Positions 41,297-50,900 of a stretch of 64,000 bases of DNA are shown one piece after another. The translations under genes were made by a program, and so were the position numbers. The DNA comes from Pseudonocardia sp. DSM 110487 (GTDB lineage: Bacteria; Actinomycetota; Actinomycetes; Mycobacteriales; Pseudonocardiaceae), in assembly GCF_019468565.1 (NCBI RefSeq), contig NZ_CP080521.1, positions 6,572,001 to 6,636,000 of the forward strand, read 5' to 3'. Within the stretch, counting starts at the first letter, position 1, and each line of letters starts with the position of its first letter. Under the pieces are notes generated by a model. That model was given only the letters and a program-made list of their open reading frames with translations. It ran no database searches and was not told where the DNA came from.

Positions 41297-42613
41297 GTGT
41301 CCGCGCGTTGGGTCCTGCACCTGGACATGGACGCGTTCTTCGCCGCCTCCGAGCAGCTCACCCGTCCCACGCTGCGCGACCGGCCGGTGCTGGTCGGCGG
41401 TCTGGGGCCGCGCGCGGTCGTGGCAGGCGCCAGTTACCAGGCACGCGTGTTCGGGGCGCGTTCGGCCATGCCGATGGGCCAGGCGCGGCGGCTCTGCCCG
41501 CACGCCGTGGTGCTGCCGGCGCGGTTCACGTTGTACAAGGAGCTCAGCTCGCGGGTGATGGCGGTGCTCGCCGACGCCTCCCCCGTGCTGGAGCCGGTGT
41601 CGATCGACGAGGCCTTCCTCGAACCGCCCGCGCTGGCCGGAGCATCTGCCGCGGACGTGGAGCGGTTCGGCATGCGGCTGCGGGCCGACGTGCGCGCGGC
41701 CACCGGGCTGCCGGCGTCGGTCGGCGCGGGGTCGGGCAAGCAGCCGGCGAAGATCGCTTCTGAGCTCGCGAAGCCCGACGGGCTGCGGGTGGTCGCGCCC
41801 GACGTGGAGCGGGAGGTGCTGGGGCCGCTGCCCGTGCGCTCGCTGTGGGGCGTCGGGCCGGTGGCCGAGGCCGGGCTGCGCAAGCTCGGCGTCCACACGA
41901 TCGGCGAGCTCGCGGCGATGGACCTGCGCGAGGTCCACGGCCTGCTCGGCACGGCGATCGGCACCGAGCTGCACCGCCTCGCCCGCGGCATCGACGAGCG
42001 CCCGGTGGCCCCACGTGGGGCGGCCAAGCAGGTCAGCGCCGAGACCACGTTCGACATCGACCTCACCGCGATGGCCGCCGTCCACGACGCGGTGGCGCGG
42101 ATGACCGAGGCCGCGCACCGCAGGCTCGTCGCGTCCGGGCGGGCGGCGCGCACCGTCACGGTGAAGGTGCGCAGCGCCGACTTCACCACGTCCAGCCGTT
42201 CGGAGACGGCCGGCATCGCGAGCACCGACCTCGGCGCCCTCACCGCCGTCGCGCAGCGACTCGCCCGCACCGCCGTGCCGGAGGGTGGGGTGCGGCTGAT
42301 CGGCGTGTCCCTCGCCGGGCTCACCGACGACCCGCCCCCTGCGCTCTTCGAGCCTGCCCCCGAGGCCGCCCCCGCCGCGCCGGTCGAGTTCGCCGATCCG
42401 GCGCCCGAGCACGACGCTCCCGCCGAGCGCCCGTGGCAGGCGGGCGACGACCTCGCCCACGCCGAGCACGGGCACGGGTGGGTCCAGGGAGCGGGCCACG
42501 GGCGCATCACCGTGCGGTTCGAGACGCGCAGCACCGGCCCCGGCCGCGCACGCACGTTCGCCGCCGACGACCCGGCCCTGCGTCGCGCCGACCCGTTGGC
42601 GAGCCTCGCCTGA
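41297..42613 (+). CDS. dinB: DNA polymerase IV with C-terminal extension
   Basis: A Y-family polymerase of about 438 residues. GTG 41297 places WVLHLDMDAFFAASEQ at the N-terminus, as expected. The catalytic SIDEAFLE, the helix-hairpin-helix GVGPVAEAGLRKLGVHTIGELA and the little-finger domain (SAETTFDIDLT to IGVSLAGLTDD) are complete. After residue ~350 an acidic Pro/Ala linker leads to a ~60-residue domain with DDLAHAEHGHGWVQGAGHG, found in some actinobacterial DinB proteins. It performs error-prone lesion bypass. It is divergent from the PPOX gene. Confidence 0.92.
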   Translation: MSARWVLHLDMDAFFAASEQLTRPTLRDRPVLVGGLGPRAVVAGASYQARVFGARSAMPMGQARRLCPHAVVLPARFTLYKELSSRVMAVLADASPVLEPVSIDEAFLEPPALAGASAADVERFGMRLRADVRAATGLPASVGAGSGKQPAKIASELAKPDGLRVVAPDVEREVLGPLPVRSLWGVGPVAEAGLRKLGVHTIGELAAMDLREVHGLLGTAIGTELHRLARGIDERPVAPRGAAKQVSAETTFDIDLTAMAAVHDAVARMTEAAHRRLVASGRAARTVTVKVRSADFTTSSRSETAGIASTDLGALTAVAQRLARTAVPEGGVRLIGVSLAGLTDDPPPALFEPAPEAAPAAPVEFADPAPEHDAPAERPWQAGDDLAHAEHGHGWVQGAGHGRITVRFETRSTGPGRARTFAADDPALRRADPLASLA

Positions 42614-42635
42614 GAGCGACCGGGGGCGGGTGCGC

Positions 42636-43976
42636 CTACGCCGGTGGGCGCCAGGGGCGCGGGGGGAGTACCGGGAGGCCGCTCGGAGCGCACTGGCCCC
42701 CGCGTTCCCCGCCCAGCCGGAAGATCAGCCAGCCGGTCAGGGCCGCGAGGATCGAGCCCGTGAGGATGCCGATCTTCGCGTCGGTCACCAGCTGTTCGTC
42801 GGTCAGGGCCAGCTCCGTGACGAACAGCGCCACGGTGAACCCGATGCCGGCGAGCCCCGCGCCGCCGATCAGCTGCCCCCAGCGCAGGGTGTCGGGCACC
42901 CGGCCGAGGCCGGTGCGCAGCGCGACCCAGGTGCCCAGCGAGACGCCGACCAGCTTCCCGACCGTGAGCCCGACGATGATGCCCCAGGTCAGGGGTGAGG
43001 TGAACGCCGCGGCGAGCGTCTCGCCGGTGATCACGACCCCCGCGTTGGCCAGCACGAACACCGGCACGATCACGTAGCTGCTCCACGGCTGGATGCGCAG
43101 CTGTAGCCGCTCGTTGGGCGACACGACCTCCGTGACCGCCGCCTGCGCGGCCATCGCCCGCTCCGGGCTGGGATCGAGCATGAAGCTGCTGCCGAGCACC
43201 TGCGCCCGCATCACGTCACGCAGCCGAGGGGCGTAGGCGTTCACGAGCAGACCCATGACGACCCCGACCACGCTCGGGTGCACGCCGGAGTCCAGCACCG
43301 CCAGCCACATCACCACACCGATCAGCACGTAGATCGGGGTGCGCCAGAACGGCGCGAAGCGCAGTCCCAGCAGCGCCAGGAACAGCACGACCGACAGCAC
43401 GAGCGAGGTGATCTGCACGTCCTCGGTGTAGAAGATCGCGATCGCCGCGACGGCGCCGATGTCGTCGACGATCGCGAGCGCGAGCAGGAACACGCGCAGC
43501 TGGTCGGGGCAGCGCGGGCCGACCAGCGCCAGCACACCGATCACCACAGCGGTGTCGGTGGAGATCGCGATACCCCACGCCCCGGCCGCAGGGCCACCCG
43601 CGTTGAACATCAGGAACAGCAGGGCCGGCACGACGAGACCACCGATCGCGGCGATCGCAGGGGCGGCCAGCGCCCGGAGGCCGCGCAGCTCGCCGAGCAC
43701 CATCTCCCGCGAGATCTCCAGCCCGACGCTGAAGAAGAACAGCACCATGAGGCCGTCGTTGACCCAGTGCCGCAGGTCGAGCGCGAGCGCCGTGTCACCG
43801 ACGGTCAGCGCGACCTCCATGTGCCAGAACTCCTCGTAGCCCCACCCGAGGTTGGCCCACGCCAGCGCCAGCACGGCCGCCGTGAGCAGCAGCACCGCCG
43901 ACCCGGACTCGGTGCGCAGGAAGTCGCGCGCGGCCCGGCTGAGGTCGCCGCGCTCGGCTAAGGTCGTCACCGTCAC
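42636..43976 (-). CDS. nhaA: Na+/H+ antiporter NhaA
   Basis: The 446-residue membrane protein from GTG 43976 has the NhaA order of about twelve helices. It carries LRHWVNDGLMVLFFFSVGLE and the ion-binding Asp pair in LALAIVDDIGAVAAIAIFY. The C-terminal half holds SYVIVPVFVLANAGVVITGE. NhaA exchanges sodium for protons in pH and salt homeostasis. It is divergent from a DsbA-like gene; in several actinobacteria the two domains are fused, so the neighbour relation is meaningful. Confidence 0.93.
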   Translation of the reverse strand: MTVTTLAERGDLSRAARDFLRTESGSAVLLLTAAVLALAWANLGWGYEEFWHMEVALTVGDTALALDLRHWVNDGLMVLFFFSVGLEISREMVLGELRGLRALAAPAIAAIGGLVVPALLFLMFNAGGPAAGAWGIAISTDTAVVIGVLALVGPRCPDQLRVFLLALAIVDDIGAVAAIAIFYTEDVQITSLVLSVVLFLALLGLRFAPFWRTPIYVLIGVVMWLAVLDSGVHPSVVGVVMGLLVNAYAPRLRDVMRAQVLGSSFMLDPSPERAMAAQAAVTEVVSPNERLQLRIQPWSSYVIVPVFVLANAGVVITGETLAAAFTSPLTWGIIVGLTVGKLVGVSLGTWVALRTGLGRVPDTLRWGQLIGGAGLAGIGFTVALFVTELALTDEQLVTDAKIGILTGSILAALTGWLIFRLGGERGGQCAPSGLPVLPPRPWRPPA

Positions 43977-44031
43977 GGCGTGATCCTGCCATCCGGCGAC
44001 ACCCGCCCCGATCAGCCGTCAGGGAGGCACG

Positions 44032-44574
44032 ATGCCGCTCGCACCCCGGGTCGGCAGCTACGACCACCTCCAGGGTGTGCTCGGTTCCGAGCTCACCCTC
44101 GTCGAGTACGGCGACTTCGAGTGCCCGTACTGCCGCCGCGCCTACCCGATCGTCGAGGAAGTGCGACAGCGCCTCGGCGACCGGCTCGTGTTCGTGTTCC
44201 GGCACTTCCCGCTCGCCGAGCTGCACCCGTTCGCGCTGTCGGCGGCCGTCGCGGCCGAGGGCGCGGCGCTGAAGGGTCAGTTCTGGGCGATGCACGCCAG
44301 GCTCTACTCCGGCGACGAACCGGCCCTGCGGCAGGAGGACCTGCGCCGCTACGCCGAGGAGATCGGCATCCCGCCGGAGAAGGTGCTGTGGCCTGCCACC
44401 CGGTTCGTCGAGGACCGCGTCGAGGCCGACTTCAACTCCGGCGTCCGCAGCGGCGTGCGCGGCACGCCCACGTTCTTCGTCAACGGGGAGATCTACCGCG
44501 GCTCGGTCTCGGTCGAGCATCTCGTGGAGGCGCTGGAATCCACCGTTCCGGCGACGGTCGGCCCCGCCCTGTAG
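44032..44574 (+). CDS. DsbA-family thiol oxidoreductase
   Basis: The 180-residue thioredoxin-fold protein has the active site CPYC at residues 31-34 in VEYGDFECPYCRRAYP. The cis-proline loop VRGTPTFFVNG lies near the C-terminus, with a helical insert between. No signal peptide is evident, so it probably acts in the cytoplasm. The arrangement equals the C-terminal domain of NhaA-DsbA fusion proteins, and it is divergent from nhaA with 55 bases between starts. GGGAGG precedes the ATG. Confidence 0.88.
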   Translation: MPLAPRVGSYDHLQGVLGSELTLVEYGDFECPYCRRAYPIVEEVRQRLGDRLVFVFRHFPLAELHPFALSAAVAAEGAALKGQFWAMHARLYSGDEPALRQEDLRRYAEEIGIPPEKVLWPATRFVEDRVEADFNSGVRSGVRGTPTFFVNGEIYRGSVSVEHLVEALESTVPATVGPAL

Positions 44575-44642
44575 ACCTCCGGGAACACGCACCGCGGCGC
44601 GCCGCGTTCGCATGATCACAGGTCGGCGGATGGGGGGCCACA

Positions 44643-45386
44643 ATGGAGGGCGTGAAGCGTTCGGGCCGGCTGGGTCTCGCGACGCTGCTGCTCGCGGTGA
44701 TCGCGCTGCTCGCGCTGGCGCGCTCGACCGTGATCATGGTCTACCTGGGCGTCACGTACTTCCGCGAGGTCAACCCGATCTCGGTGCCATTGAGCTACTA
44801 CGCCTTCGTCGAGGGCGGTGAGCAGCTGTTCTTCTCGGCCGCGGTGGCGCTCGCCGTCGGGGCGCTCGCCGTGCTGGTCGGGATGGCGCGCTCCGGCGTG
44901 CGGATGGCGGGCCGGCCCACCGTCCTGCTCGCGGTGTGGGCGCTCTGCCTCGTGCTCGCCGCGGTCTTCCCCGCCGACGACTCGACGCGGATCATGACCT
45001 TCGGCGGCTGGGTGCACCAGTTCGCAGGCGCCGGCATCCTCGCGCTCCTGTCGTTCGCAGGCCTCGCGGCCGCGGCCCGGCTCGCGGAGAAGCCGGAGTG
45101 GGCGCCCGTCGTCTCCACCGTCCGCACGCTCTCGATCGCCGCCGCCGTGCTCGCCGCCGCGTACGTGGCCAGCAGGCTGGACGACGTCGTGCCCGGCATC
45201 TTCGGCCCCGTCGACGTCGGCGGCGTCCTCCAACGGATGGTGCTCGGGTTCCACGCCGCCGTGGTGGCGGCGCTGGCGGTGCAGCTCGTGCGCGTGTCGT
45301 GGCCCGCGGTGTGGCGGCGCGCGGCCGCGACCGCGCCGCCCGCCCCGCCTGCGGTCGCCCACCGCACCCCGCCGCTGACCCCGTAG
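44643..45386 (+). CDS. DUF998-family membrane protein
   Basis: A 247-residue protein with about six hydrophobic segments. The pattern STVIMVYLGVTYFREVNPISVPLSYYAFVEGG and RIMTFGGWVHQFAGAGILALLSF agrees with the DUF998/frag1-like integral membrane family; I note VPLSYYAFVEGG and GGWVHQFAGAG as its marks. The C-terminus is Ala/Pro-rich. The function is not established. It stands alone between the DsbA-like gene and the convergent cobalamin operon. Confidence 0.7.
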   Translation: MEGVKRSGRLGLATLLLAVIALLALARSTVIMVYLGVTYFREVNPISVPLSYYAFVEGGEQLFFSAAVALAVGALAVLVGMARSGVRMAGRPTVLLAVWALCLVLAAVFPADDSTRIMTFGGWVHQFAGAGILALLSFAGLAAAARLAEKPEWAPVVSTVRTLSIAAAVLAAAYVASRLDDVVPGIFGPVDVGGVLQRMVLGFHAAVVAALAVQLVRVSWPAVWRRAAATAPPAPPAVAHRTPPLTP

Positions 45387-45436
45387 CGAGTTCTCCTCAC
45401 CGGAAGAGGGGGCCGGCGCTGTTCGGCCTGCGGGAA

Positions 45437-47200
45437 TCAGCCCGTCTTGTCGGTGACGCCCGCGGCGTCGAAGGTGGCGACGTCCTGCGTGGCCTGGGCC
45501 GCGCTCTGCAGCACCGGGAGGGCGAGCAGGGCCCCGGTGCCCTCACCGAGACGCATCCCGAGGTCGAGCAGCGGGTCGAGGCGCAGGTGGGAGAGGGCGC
45601 GGGTGTGGCCCGGCTCGGCCGAGCGGTGCCCGGCCACCCAGTACGCGCGCGCATCCGGACTGAACGCGGCCGCGGCGAGCGCGGCGGCGCCCGCGTTCAC
45701 CCCATCCAGCAGCACCGGAACCCGCAGCGCGGCACCGGCGAGCACGAAGCCGGCCAGCGCGGCGTGCTCCAGCCCACCGACGGCGGCGAGCACACCGAGC
45801 GGGTCGGCCGGGTCGGGCCGGTGCCGGGCCAGCGCCGCGGCCACCACGGCCGTTTTGCGGGCGAGCGTCTCGTCGTCGATCCCGGTGCCGCGGCCGGTGG
45901 CCTCCCCCGGTTCGGCTCCGGTGAAGACGCTGATCAGGACGGCGGCCGCGGTGGTGTTGGCGATACCCATGTCACCGGTGACGAGGCAGCGGTTGCCGGC
46001 CGCGACGAGGTCGCGTGCCGTCTCGATCCCCACTTCGACCGCGGCAAGGGCCTGCTCGCGGGTGAGCGCGGGACCCGTCGCCAAATCGGCGGTGCCGTCG
46101 GCGACCCGCCGCGGGAGGAGGCCGGGCGCCGGATCAAGGGGCGCTGCCACGCCGACGTCCACCACGCACACCTCGACGCCGAGGCGCCGGGCGAAGGCGT
46201 TCACCACCGCTCCGCCCGCGAGGAAGTTCGCCACCATCTGCGCCGTGACCTCTTGCGGCCACGGCGTCACGCCCTGGGCGTGCACGCCGTGGTCGGCGGC
46301 GAACACGGCCACCGCCGCGGGCTCGGGTACCGGCGGCGGGCAGGCCGCTGCGATCCCGGCGAGCGTGACGGCGAGGTCCTCGACCCTCCCGAGCGCGCCG
46401 CGCGGCTTCGTCATCCGGTCGAGGCGCTCCGCCGCGGCGGCCCGTGCTGCGGAGTCAACGGGCTCGATCGCGGCGACGGTCTCGGTGAGCAGGTCCATCG
46501 GCTCCTCCCCTGGCAGGCCTCGGCGTCCGTAGCTGTCGTGGTGCACGGCCCAGCGCAGGGGGCGGCGGTGCGCCCAGCCCGCGGTGGCGAGCTCCGGCTC
46601 GTCCGGGAAGACGTCGACGTGCCCGACGCAAAGGTAGGCCACCAGCTCCAGGTGCGGCGGCAGGCCGAGCAGTCGGGCGAGCGCTCGCTCGTCGCCGAAG
46701 CTGACCCAGCCAACGCCGAGGCCCTCCGCCCGGGCGGCGAGCCAGAGGTTCTGCACGGCGCCGACCACCGAGTACGGCGCGGTCTGCGGCTGGGTGTGGC
46801 GGCCGAGGACGTTCCGGCCGCCGCGCGTCGGGTCGCAGGTGACCGCGATGTTCAGGGGCGCGTCGAGGATCGCCTCGACCTTGACGTCGCGGAACGCGGC
46901 CGCCCGCGCCGCGGGCAGCGACGCGGCGTAGGCCTCGCGGGCGGCGGCGACGTGGGCGTGCACCCGCTCACGGACGACGCGGTCCCGCAGCACGAGGAAG
47001 TCCCACGGCTGGGAGAACCCCACCGACGGTGCCGCGTGCGCGGCCTCCAGCACCCGGGTGAGCACGGAATCCTCGACGGGATCGGACAGGAACCCGGTCC
47101 GCACGTCCCGCCGTGAGTGCACGACGTCGTAGAAGGCTCGTGAGTGGATACGCGCGCTATAGCTCGCGTTTCCACTCACGACCTGGTCAGCGGAGGCCAT
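45437..47200 (-). CDS. cobT: BluB-CobT fusion: 5,6-dimethylbenzimidazole synthase + nicotinate-nucleotide-DMB phosphoribosyltransferase
   Basis: The 587-residue protein joins two steps of lower-ligand formation in one chain. Residues ~20-225 are a BluB-type flavin-destructase: FYDVVHSRRDVRTGF, APSVGFSQPWDFLVL and NLWLAARAEGLGVGWVSFGDE. Residues ~235-587 are CobT: RLDRMTKPRGALGRVEDLA, FAADHGVHAQGVTPWPQEVT, GDMGIANTTAAAVL and LLDGVNAGAAAL. BluB makes DMB from FMNH2, and CobT turns it into alpha-ribazole phosphate. The first ~18 residues are encoded by a palindromic repeat and may be an accidental extension. It is the last gene of the cobN-cobI operon, overlapping cobI by 14 bases. Confidence 0.9.
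   Translation of the reverse strand: MASADQVVSGNASYSARIHSRAFYDVVHSRRDVRTGFLSDPVEDSVLTRVLEAAHAAPSVGFSQPWDFLVLRDRVVRERVHAHVAAAREAYAASLPAARAAAFRDVKVEAILDAPLNIAVTCDPTRGGRNVLGRHTQPQTAPYSVVGAVQNLWLAARAEGLGVGWVSFGDERALARLLGLPPHLELVAYLCVGHVDVFPDEPELATAGWAHRRPLRWAVHHDSYGRRGLPGEEPMDLLTETVAAIEPVDSAARAAAAERLDRMTKPRGALGRVEDLAVTLAGIAAACPPPVPEPAAVAVFAADHGVHAQGVTPWPQEVTAQMVANFLAGGAVVNAFARRLGVEVCVVDVGVAAPLDPAPGLLPRRVADGTADLATGPALTREQALAAVEVGIETARDLVAAGNRCLVTGDMGIANTTAAAVLISVFTGAEPGEATGRGTGIDDETLARKTAVVAAALARHRPDPADPLGVLAAVGGLEHAALAGFVLAGAALRVPVLLDGVNAGAAALAAAAFSPDARAYWVAGHRSAEPGHTRALSHLRLDPLLDLGMRLGEGTGALLALPVLQSAAQATQDVATFDAAGVTDKTG
47139..47180. repeat. 42-bp near-perfect palindrome in the start region of the BluB-CobT gene
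   Basis: Arms CGTGAGTGGA and TCCACTCACG (47139-47148 and 47171-47180) are exact complements. Inner CGCG pairs and a central GCTATAGC (47156-47163) complete a cruciform with few mismatches. A further CGTGAGTG copy occurs at 47112-47119. It looks like a REP-type element caught at the cobI/bluB junction. Confidence 0.7.
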
Positions 47201-47924
47201 GTCCTCGACCGTTGCGCTTCGGGGGGACGATCAGGGTCGCCAGGTAGGGGCCCTGCTCGTCGGGGTCCAGGTCGGTCGCGGGGCGGATGTCCTCCTCCGG
47301 CAGACCGAGCCCCGCGCCGTACACGGCCTCGTCGATCCGGCCGGTGGCGCGCAGCGCTGCGAGGGTCTCGGGCAGCATCCGGCCGAACTTGTACGCGGCC
47401 ACGGCGTCGCCTCGTTCCAGTGCCTCGCGGAACCGCTCGGGCCCGGCCGTCATCGGGAACAGGGCGAGCGGCTCCCGCCCCTCGACGAGGGGTGTTCCGG
47501 AGCGCGCCGCGAGGTCCTGCATGGCGGTGATCCCGGGGACGAGCCGCACCTCCAGCTCGCCCAGCACACCTCGGACGGACGCGGCGAGGTAGCTGAACGT
47601 GGAGTAGACGCACGGGTCGCCGATCGTCGCGAACACGGCCGTGCCGCCGGGGCGCGCGGCGAACCAGGCCGCGACCTGCGCCGCGGCGGCGTCCCACGTG
47701 CGCTCACGGCGCTCGGTGTGCTCGCGGTCGTGCAGGGCGAATACCACGCGCTCCACCCGCCACGCCTCCGCGTAGTAGAGGACGGTCTGCTCCGCGCGGC
47801 CCGTCTCCCCCGTGTCGGCGACCGGCACGAACACGACGTCGGCCTTGGCCAGGAGATTGGCCGCCTTGACCGTGACGAGCTCGGGGTCGCCCGGGCCCAC
47901 TCCCACACCGACCAGCGTGTTCAT
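47187..47924 (-). CDS. cobI: Precorrin-2 C20-methyltransferase
   Basis: A 245-residue tetrapyrrole methylase from ATG 47924. VGVGVGPGDPELVTVKAA is the N-terminal methylase motif, ATIGDPCVYSTFSYLA is the second SAM-contact motif, and VRLVPGITAMQDLAA is the third. Together they identify CobI, which adds the C20 methyl group of the corrin ring. The ATG overlaps the cobN stop (ATGA), so it is co-translated with the chelatase subunit. Confidence 0.9.
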   Translation of the reverse strand: MNTLVGVGVGPGDPELVTVKAANLLAKADVVFVPVADTGETGRAEQTVLYYAEAWRVERVVFALHDREHTERRERTWDAAAAQVAAWFAARPGGTAVFATIGDPCVYSTFSYLAASVRGVLGELEVRLVPGITAMQDLAARSGTPLVEGREPLALFPMTAGPERFREALERGDAVAAYKFGRMLPETLAALRATGRIDEAVYGAGLGLPEEDIRPATDLDPDEQGPYLATLIVPPKRNGRGHGLR

Positions 47925-50900
47925 TGCTGGCCCTCCAGGTCGCCTTCGAGGTCGAGATAGGTCTGGCGGAGCCGGTCGAGCACGGCGTCGTCCGGCTTGG
48001 CCCACATGCCGCGGTCGGCGGCCTCGAGGAGGCGTTCGGTGATCCCGCGCAGGGCCCATGGGTTGGACTTCTCCATGAACGCCCTGTTGGTCTCGTCGAA
48101 CACGTAGCTCTCGGCGAGCTGCCCGTACATCCAGTCGTCGACCACACCCGCGGTGGCGTCGTAGCCGAACAGGTAGTCGACGGTGGCGGCCAGCTCGAAC
48201 GCGCCCTTGTAGCCGTGGCGCTGCATCGCCGCGATCCACTTGGGGTTCACGACGCGGGCCCGGAAGACGCGCTTGGTCTCCTCGGCCAGCGTGCGCGTCT
48301 TCACCGCCTGCGGCACCGCCGAGTCGCCGACGTACGCGGCGGGCGAGCGCCCGGTGAGCGCCCGCACCATCGCCACCATGCCGCCGTGGTACTGGAAGTA
48401 GTCGTCGGAGTCGACGATGTCGTGCTCGCGGGTGTCCTGGTTCTTCGCCGCCACCGCGATCCGCCGGAACGACTGCTCCATGTCGGATCGGGCCTCGCGA
48501 CCGTCGAGCCCGCGGCCGTAGGCGTACCCGCCCCACACCGCGTAGACCTCGGCGAGGTCGGCGTCGCTGCGCCAGTTGCGGGCGTCGATCAGCGGCAGCA
48601 GGCCCGCGCCGTACGCGCCCGGCTTCGACCCGAAGATCCGCGACGTGGCGCGGCGGCGGTCACCGTGCCGCCCGGTGTCCTCCTCGACGTGGGCGCGCAG
48701 GTAGTTCTGCTCGGCCGGCTCGTCGAGCTCGGCGACGGCGCGGATCGCGTCGTCGAGCAGCGTGATGACGTGCGGGAACGCGTCGCGGAAGAACCCGGAG
48801 ATGCGCACGGTGACGTCGATGCGCGGCCGGCCGAGCTCCTCGAGCGGGACGACCTCGAAGCCGGTGACGCGGCGGGATGCGTCGTCCCAGACCGGGCGGC
48901 AGCCGATGAGCGCGAGGATCTCGGCGAGGTCGTCGCCCTGGGTACGCATGGCACTCGTGCCCCACACCGTGAGCCCGACGCTCGACGGGTAGGTCCCGGT
49001 GTCTGCGATGTGGCGGGCGACCAGCGACTCGGCGAGCGCAGAGCCGATCTCCCATGCGCTGCGCGACGGGATCGCCTTGGGGTCGACGGAGTAGAAGTTC
49101 CGCCCGGTCGGGAGCACGTTGACCAGCCCGCGGGTCGGCGAGCCGGACGGCCCCGCCGGCACGTACCCGCCGTCGAGGGCGTGCAGGACGGCGGTGACCT
49201 CGTCGGTGGTGCGCTCCAGTCGCGGGACCACCTCCCGGCAGCCGAAGTCGAGCACCGCGACGACGGAGGGGATCTCCTCCCCCAGCAGGTCGGCGCACAC
49301 GGCGGCGGGCTCGACCCACCCCCGCTCCTGCAGGCCGACGACAAGGGCCCGAGCGACCCCCTCCAGCACGTCGACGAGATCGGCCCCGGTGACGGCGGGC
49401 CCCGGCGCGACGGCGAGGAGCTGCCCCATCCGACGAACGGCGCGTTCGTCGGAATCATCTCGTGTCTCAGGGCGCTCGCCCGGCGCTGCGAGGAGGGCCT
49501 GTTCATCGAGATCCGCCCACGTCGCGAGGGCCGCGCGGAGGCCGGGGAGGGCCTGCTTGCCGCCCCAGACCTGGCTGGCGCGCAGGATCGACAGCACCAG
49601 GTTGACCTGGGCCTCGTCGCGCGGGGGGCCGCCGAGGATGTGCAGGCCGTCGCGGATCTGGACGTCCTTGACCTCGCAGAGGTAGCCGTCGATGTGCAGG
49701 ACGAAATCGTCGAAGGACTCCTCGCCGGGCACGGCGTCTACGTGCAGGTCGTGGTGCAGCTGCGCCGCCGTCACGACCTCCCAGATCTGCGTGCGCAGTG
49801 CGGGCAGCTTCGCCGGGTCCATCGCCTGGACCGTGGCGTACTCGTCGAGGAGCTGCTCCAACTTCGCCATCTCGCCGTACGTGTCGGCGCGGGCCATGGG
49901 CGGGACGAGGTGGTCCACGACCACCGCGTGGCCGCGGCGCTTGGCCTGCGTGCCCTCGCCCGGGTCGTTGACGATGAACGGGTAGACGAGCGGTAGCTCC
50001 CCGAGCACCGCGTCCGGGGCGTCCTCCGCGGCGAGCCCAAGGCCCTTGCCGGGCAGCCACTCGAGCGTGCCGTGCTTGCCGAGGTGGATCACGGCGTCGG
50101 CGCCGAACTCCTCGTCGAGCCAGCGGTAGGCGGCGAGGTAGTGGTGCGACGGGGGCAGTGCCGGGTCGTGGTAGATCGCCACCGGGTTCTCGCCGAACCC
50201 GCGCGGCGGCTGGATCATCAGCACCACGTTGCCGAACCGCAGCGAGGCCAGCACGATCTCGTCCCGGTCGACGTAGAGCGAGCCCGGGGGCTCACCCCAG
50301 TGCTCGCGCATCCCGTCGGTGAGCGCGGACGGGAGCGCGTCGAACCAGCGCCGGTAGTCCGAGAGCCGGACGCGCGCCGGCGCGGCCGCCAGCTGCTCCT
50401 CGGTGAGCCACTCGACGTCGTGCCCGCCCGCCGCGATCAGGGAGTGGATCAGCTCGTCGGAGTCCTCGGGGAAGTCGCCGACCTGGTAACCGGCGTGCCG
50501 CAGGGCGCGCAGCAGCACGACGGCGGACGCGGGCGTGTCCAGCCCGACCGCGTTGCCCACCCGGGAGTGCTTCGTCGGGTACGACGAGAGCACCACGGCG
50601 ACCTTCCGTGCCGCCACCGGGGTGGCGTGCAGCCGCGCGTGGCGCACCGCGAGCCCGGCCAGCCGTGCGGCGCGCTCGGGGTCGGCGCGGTAGACGGGGA
50701 TGTCGTCGCCGGGTTCTGTCTCCTTGAACGAGAACGGCACCGTGATCAGGCGCCCGTCGAACTCCGGGATCGCCACCTGCATCGCGGCGTCCATCGGAGA
50801 GAGCGCCGCGTCGGACTCGGCCCAGGTCGCGCGGGAGGTCGTCAGGCACAGGCCCTGCAGGACGGGAACGTCGAGGGTGGCGAGCGCGCCCGCGTCCCAC

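Noticed and set aside
47924..49996. A 690-codon plus-strand frame opposite cobN
   Set aside because: It is antisense to strongly conserved CobN motifs and low in complexity.
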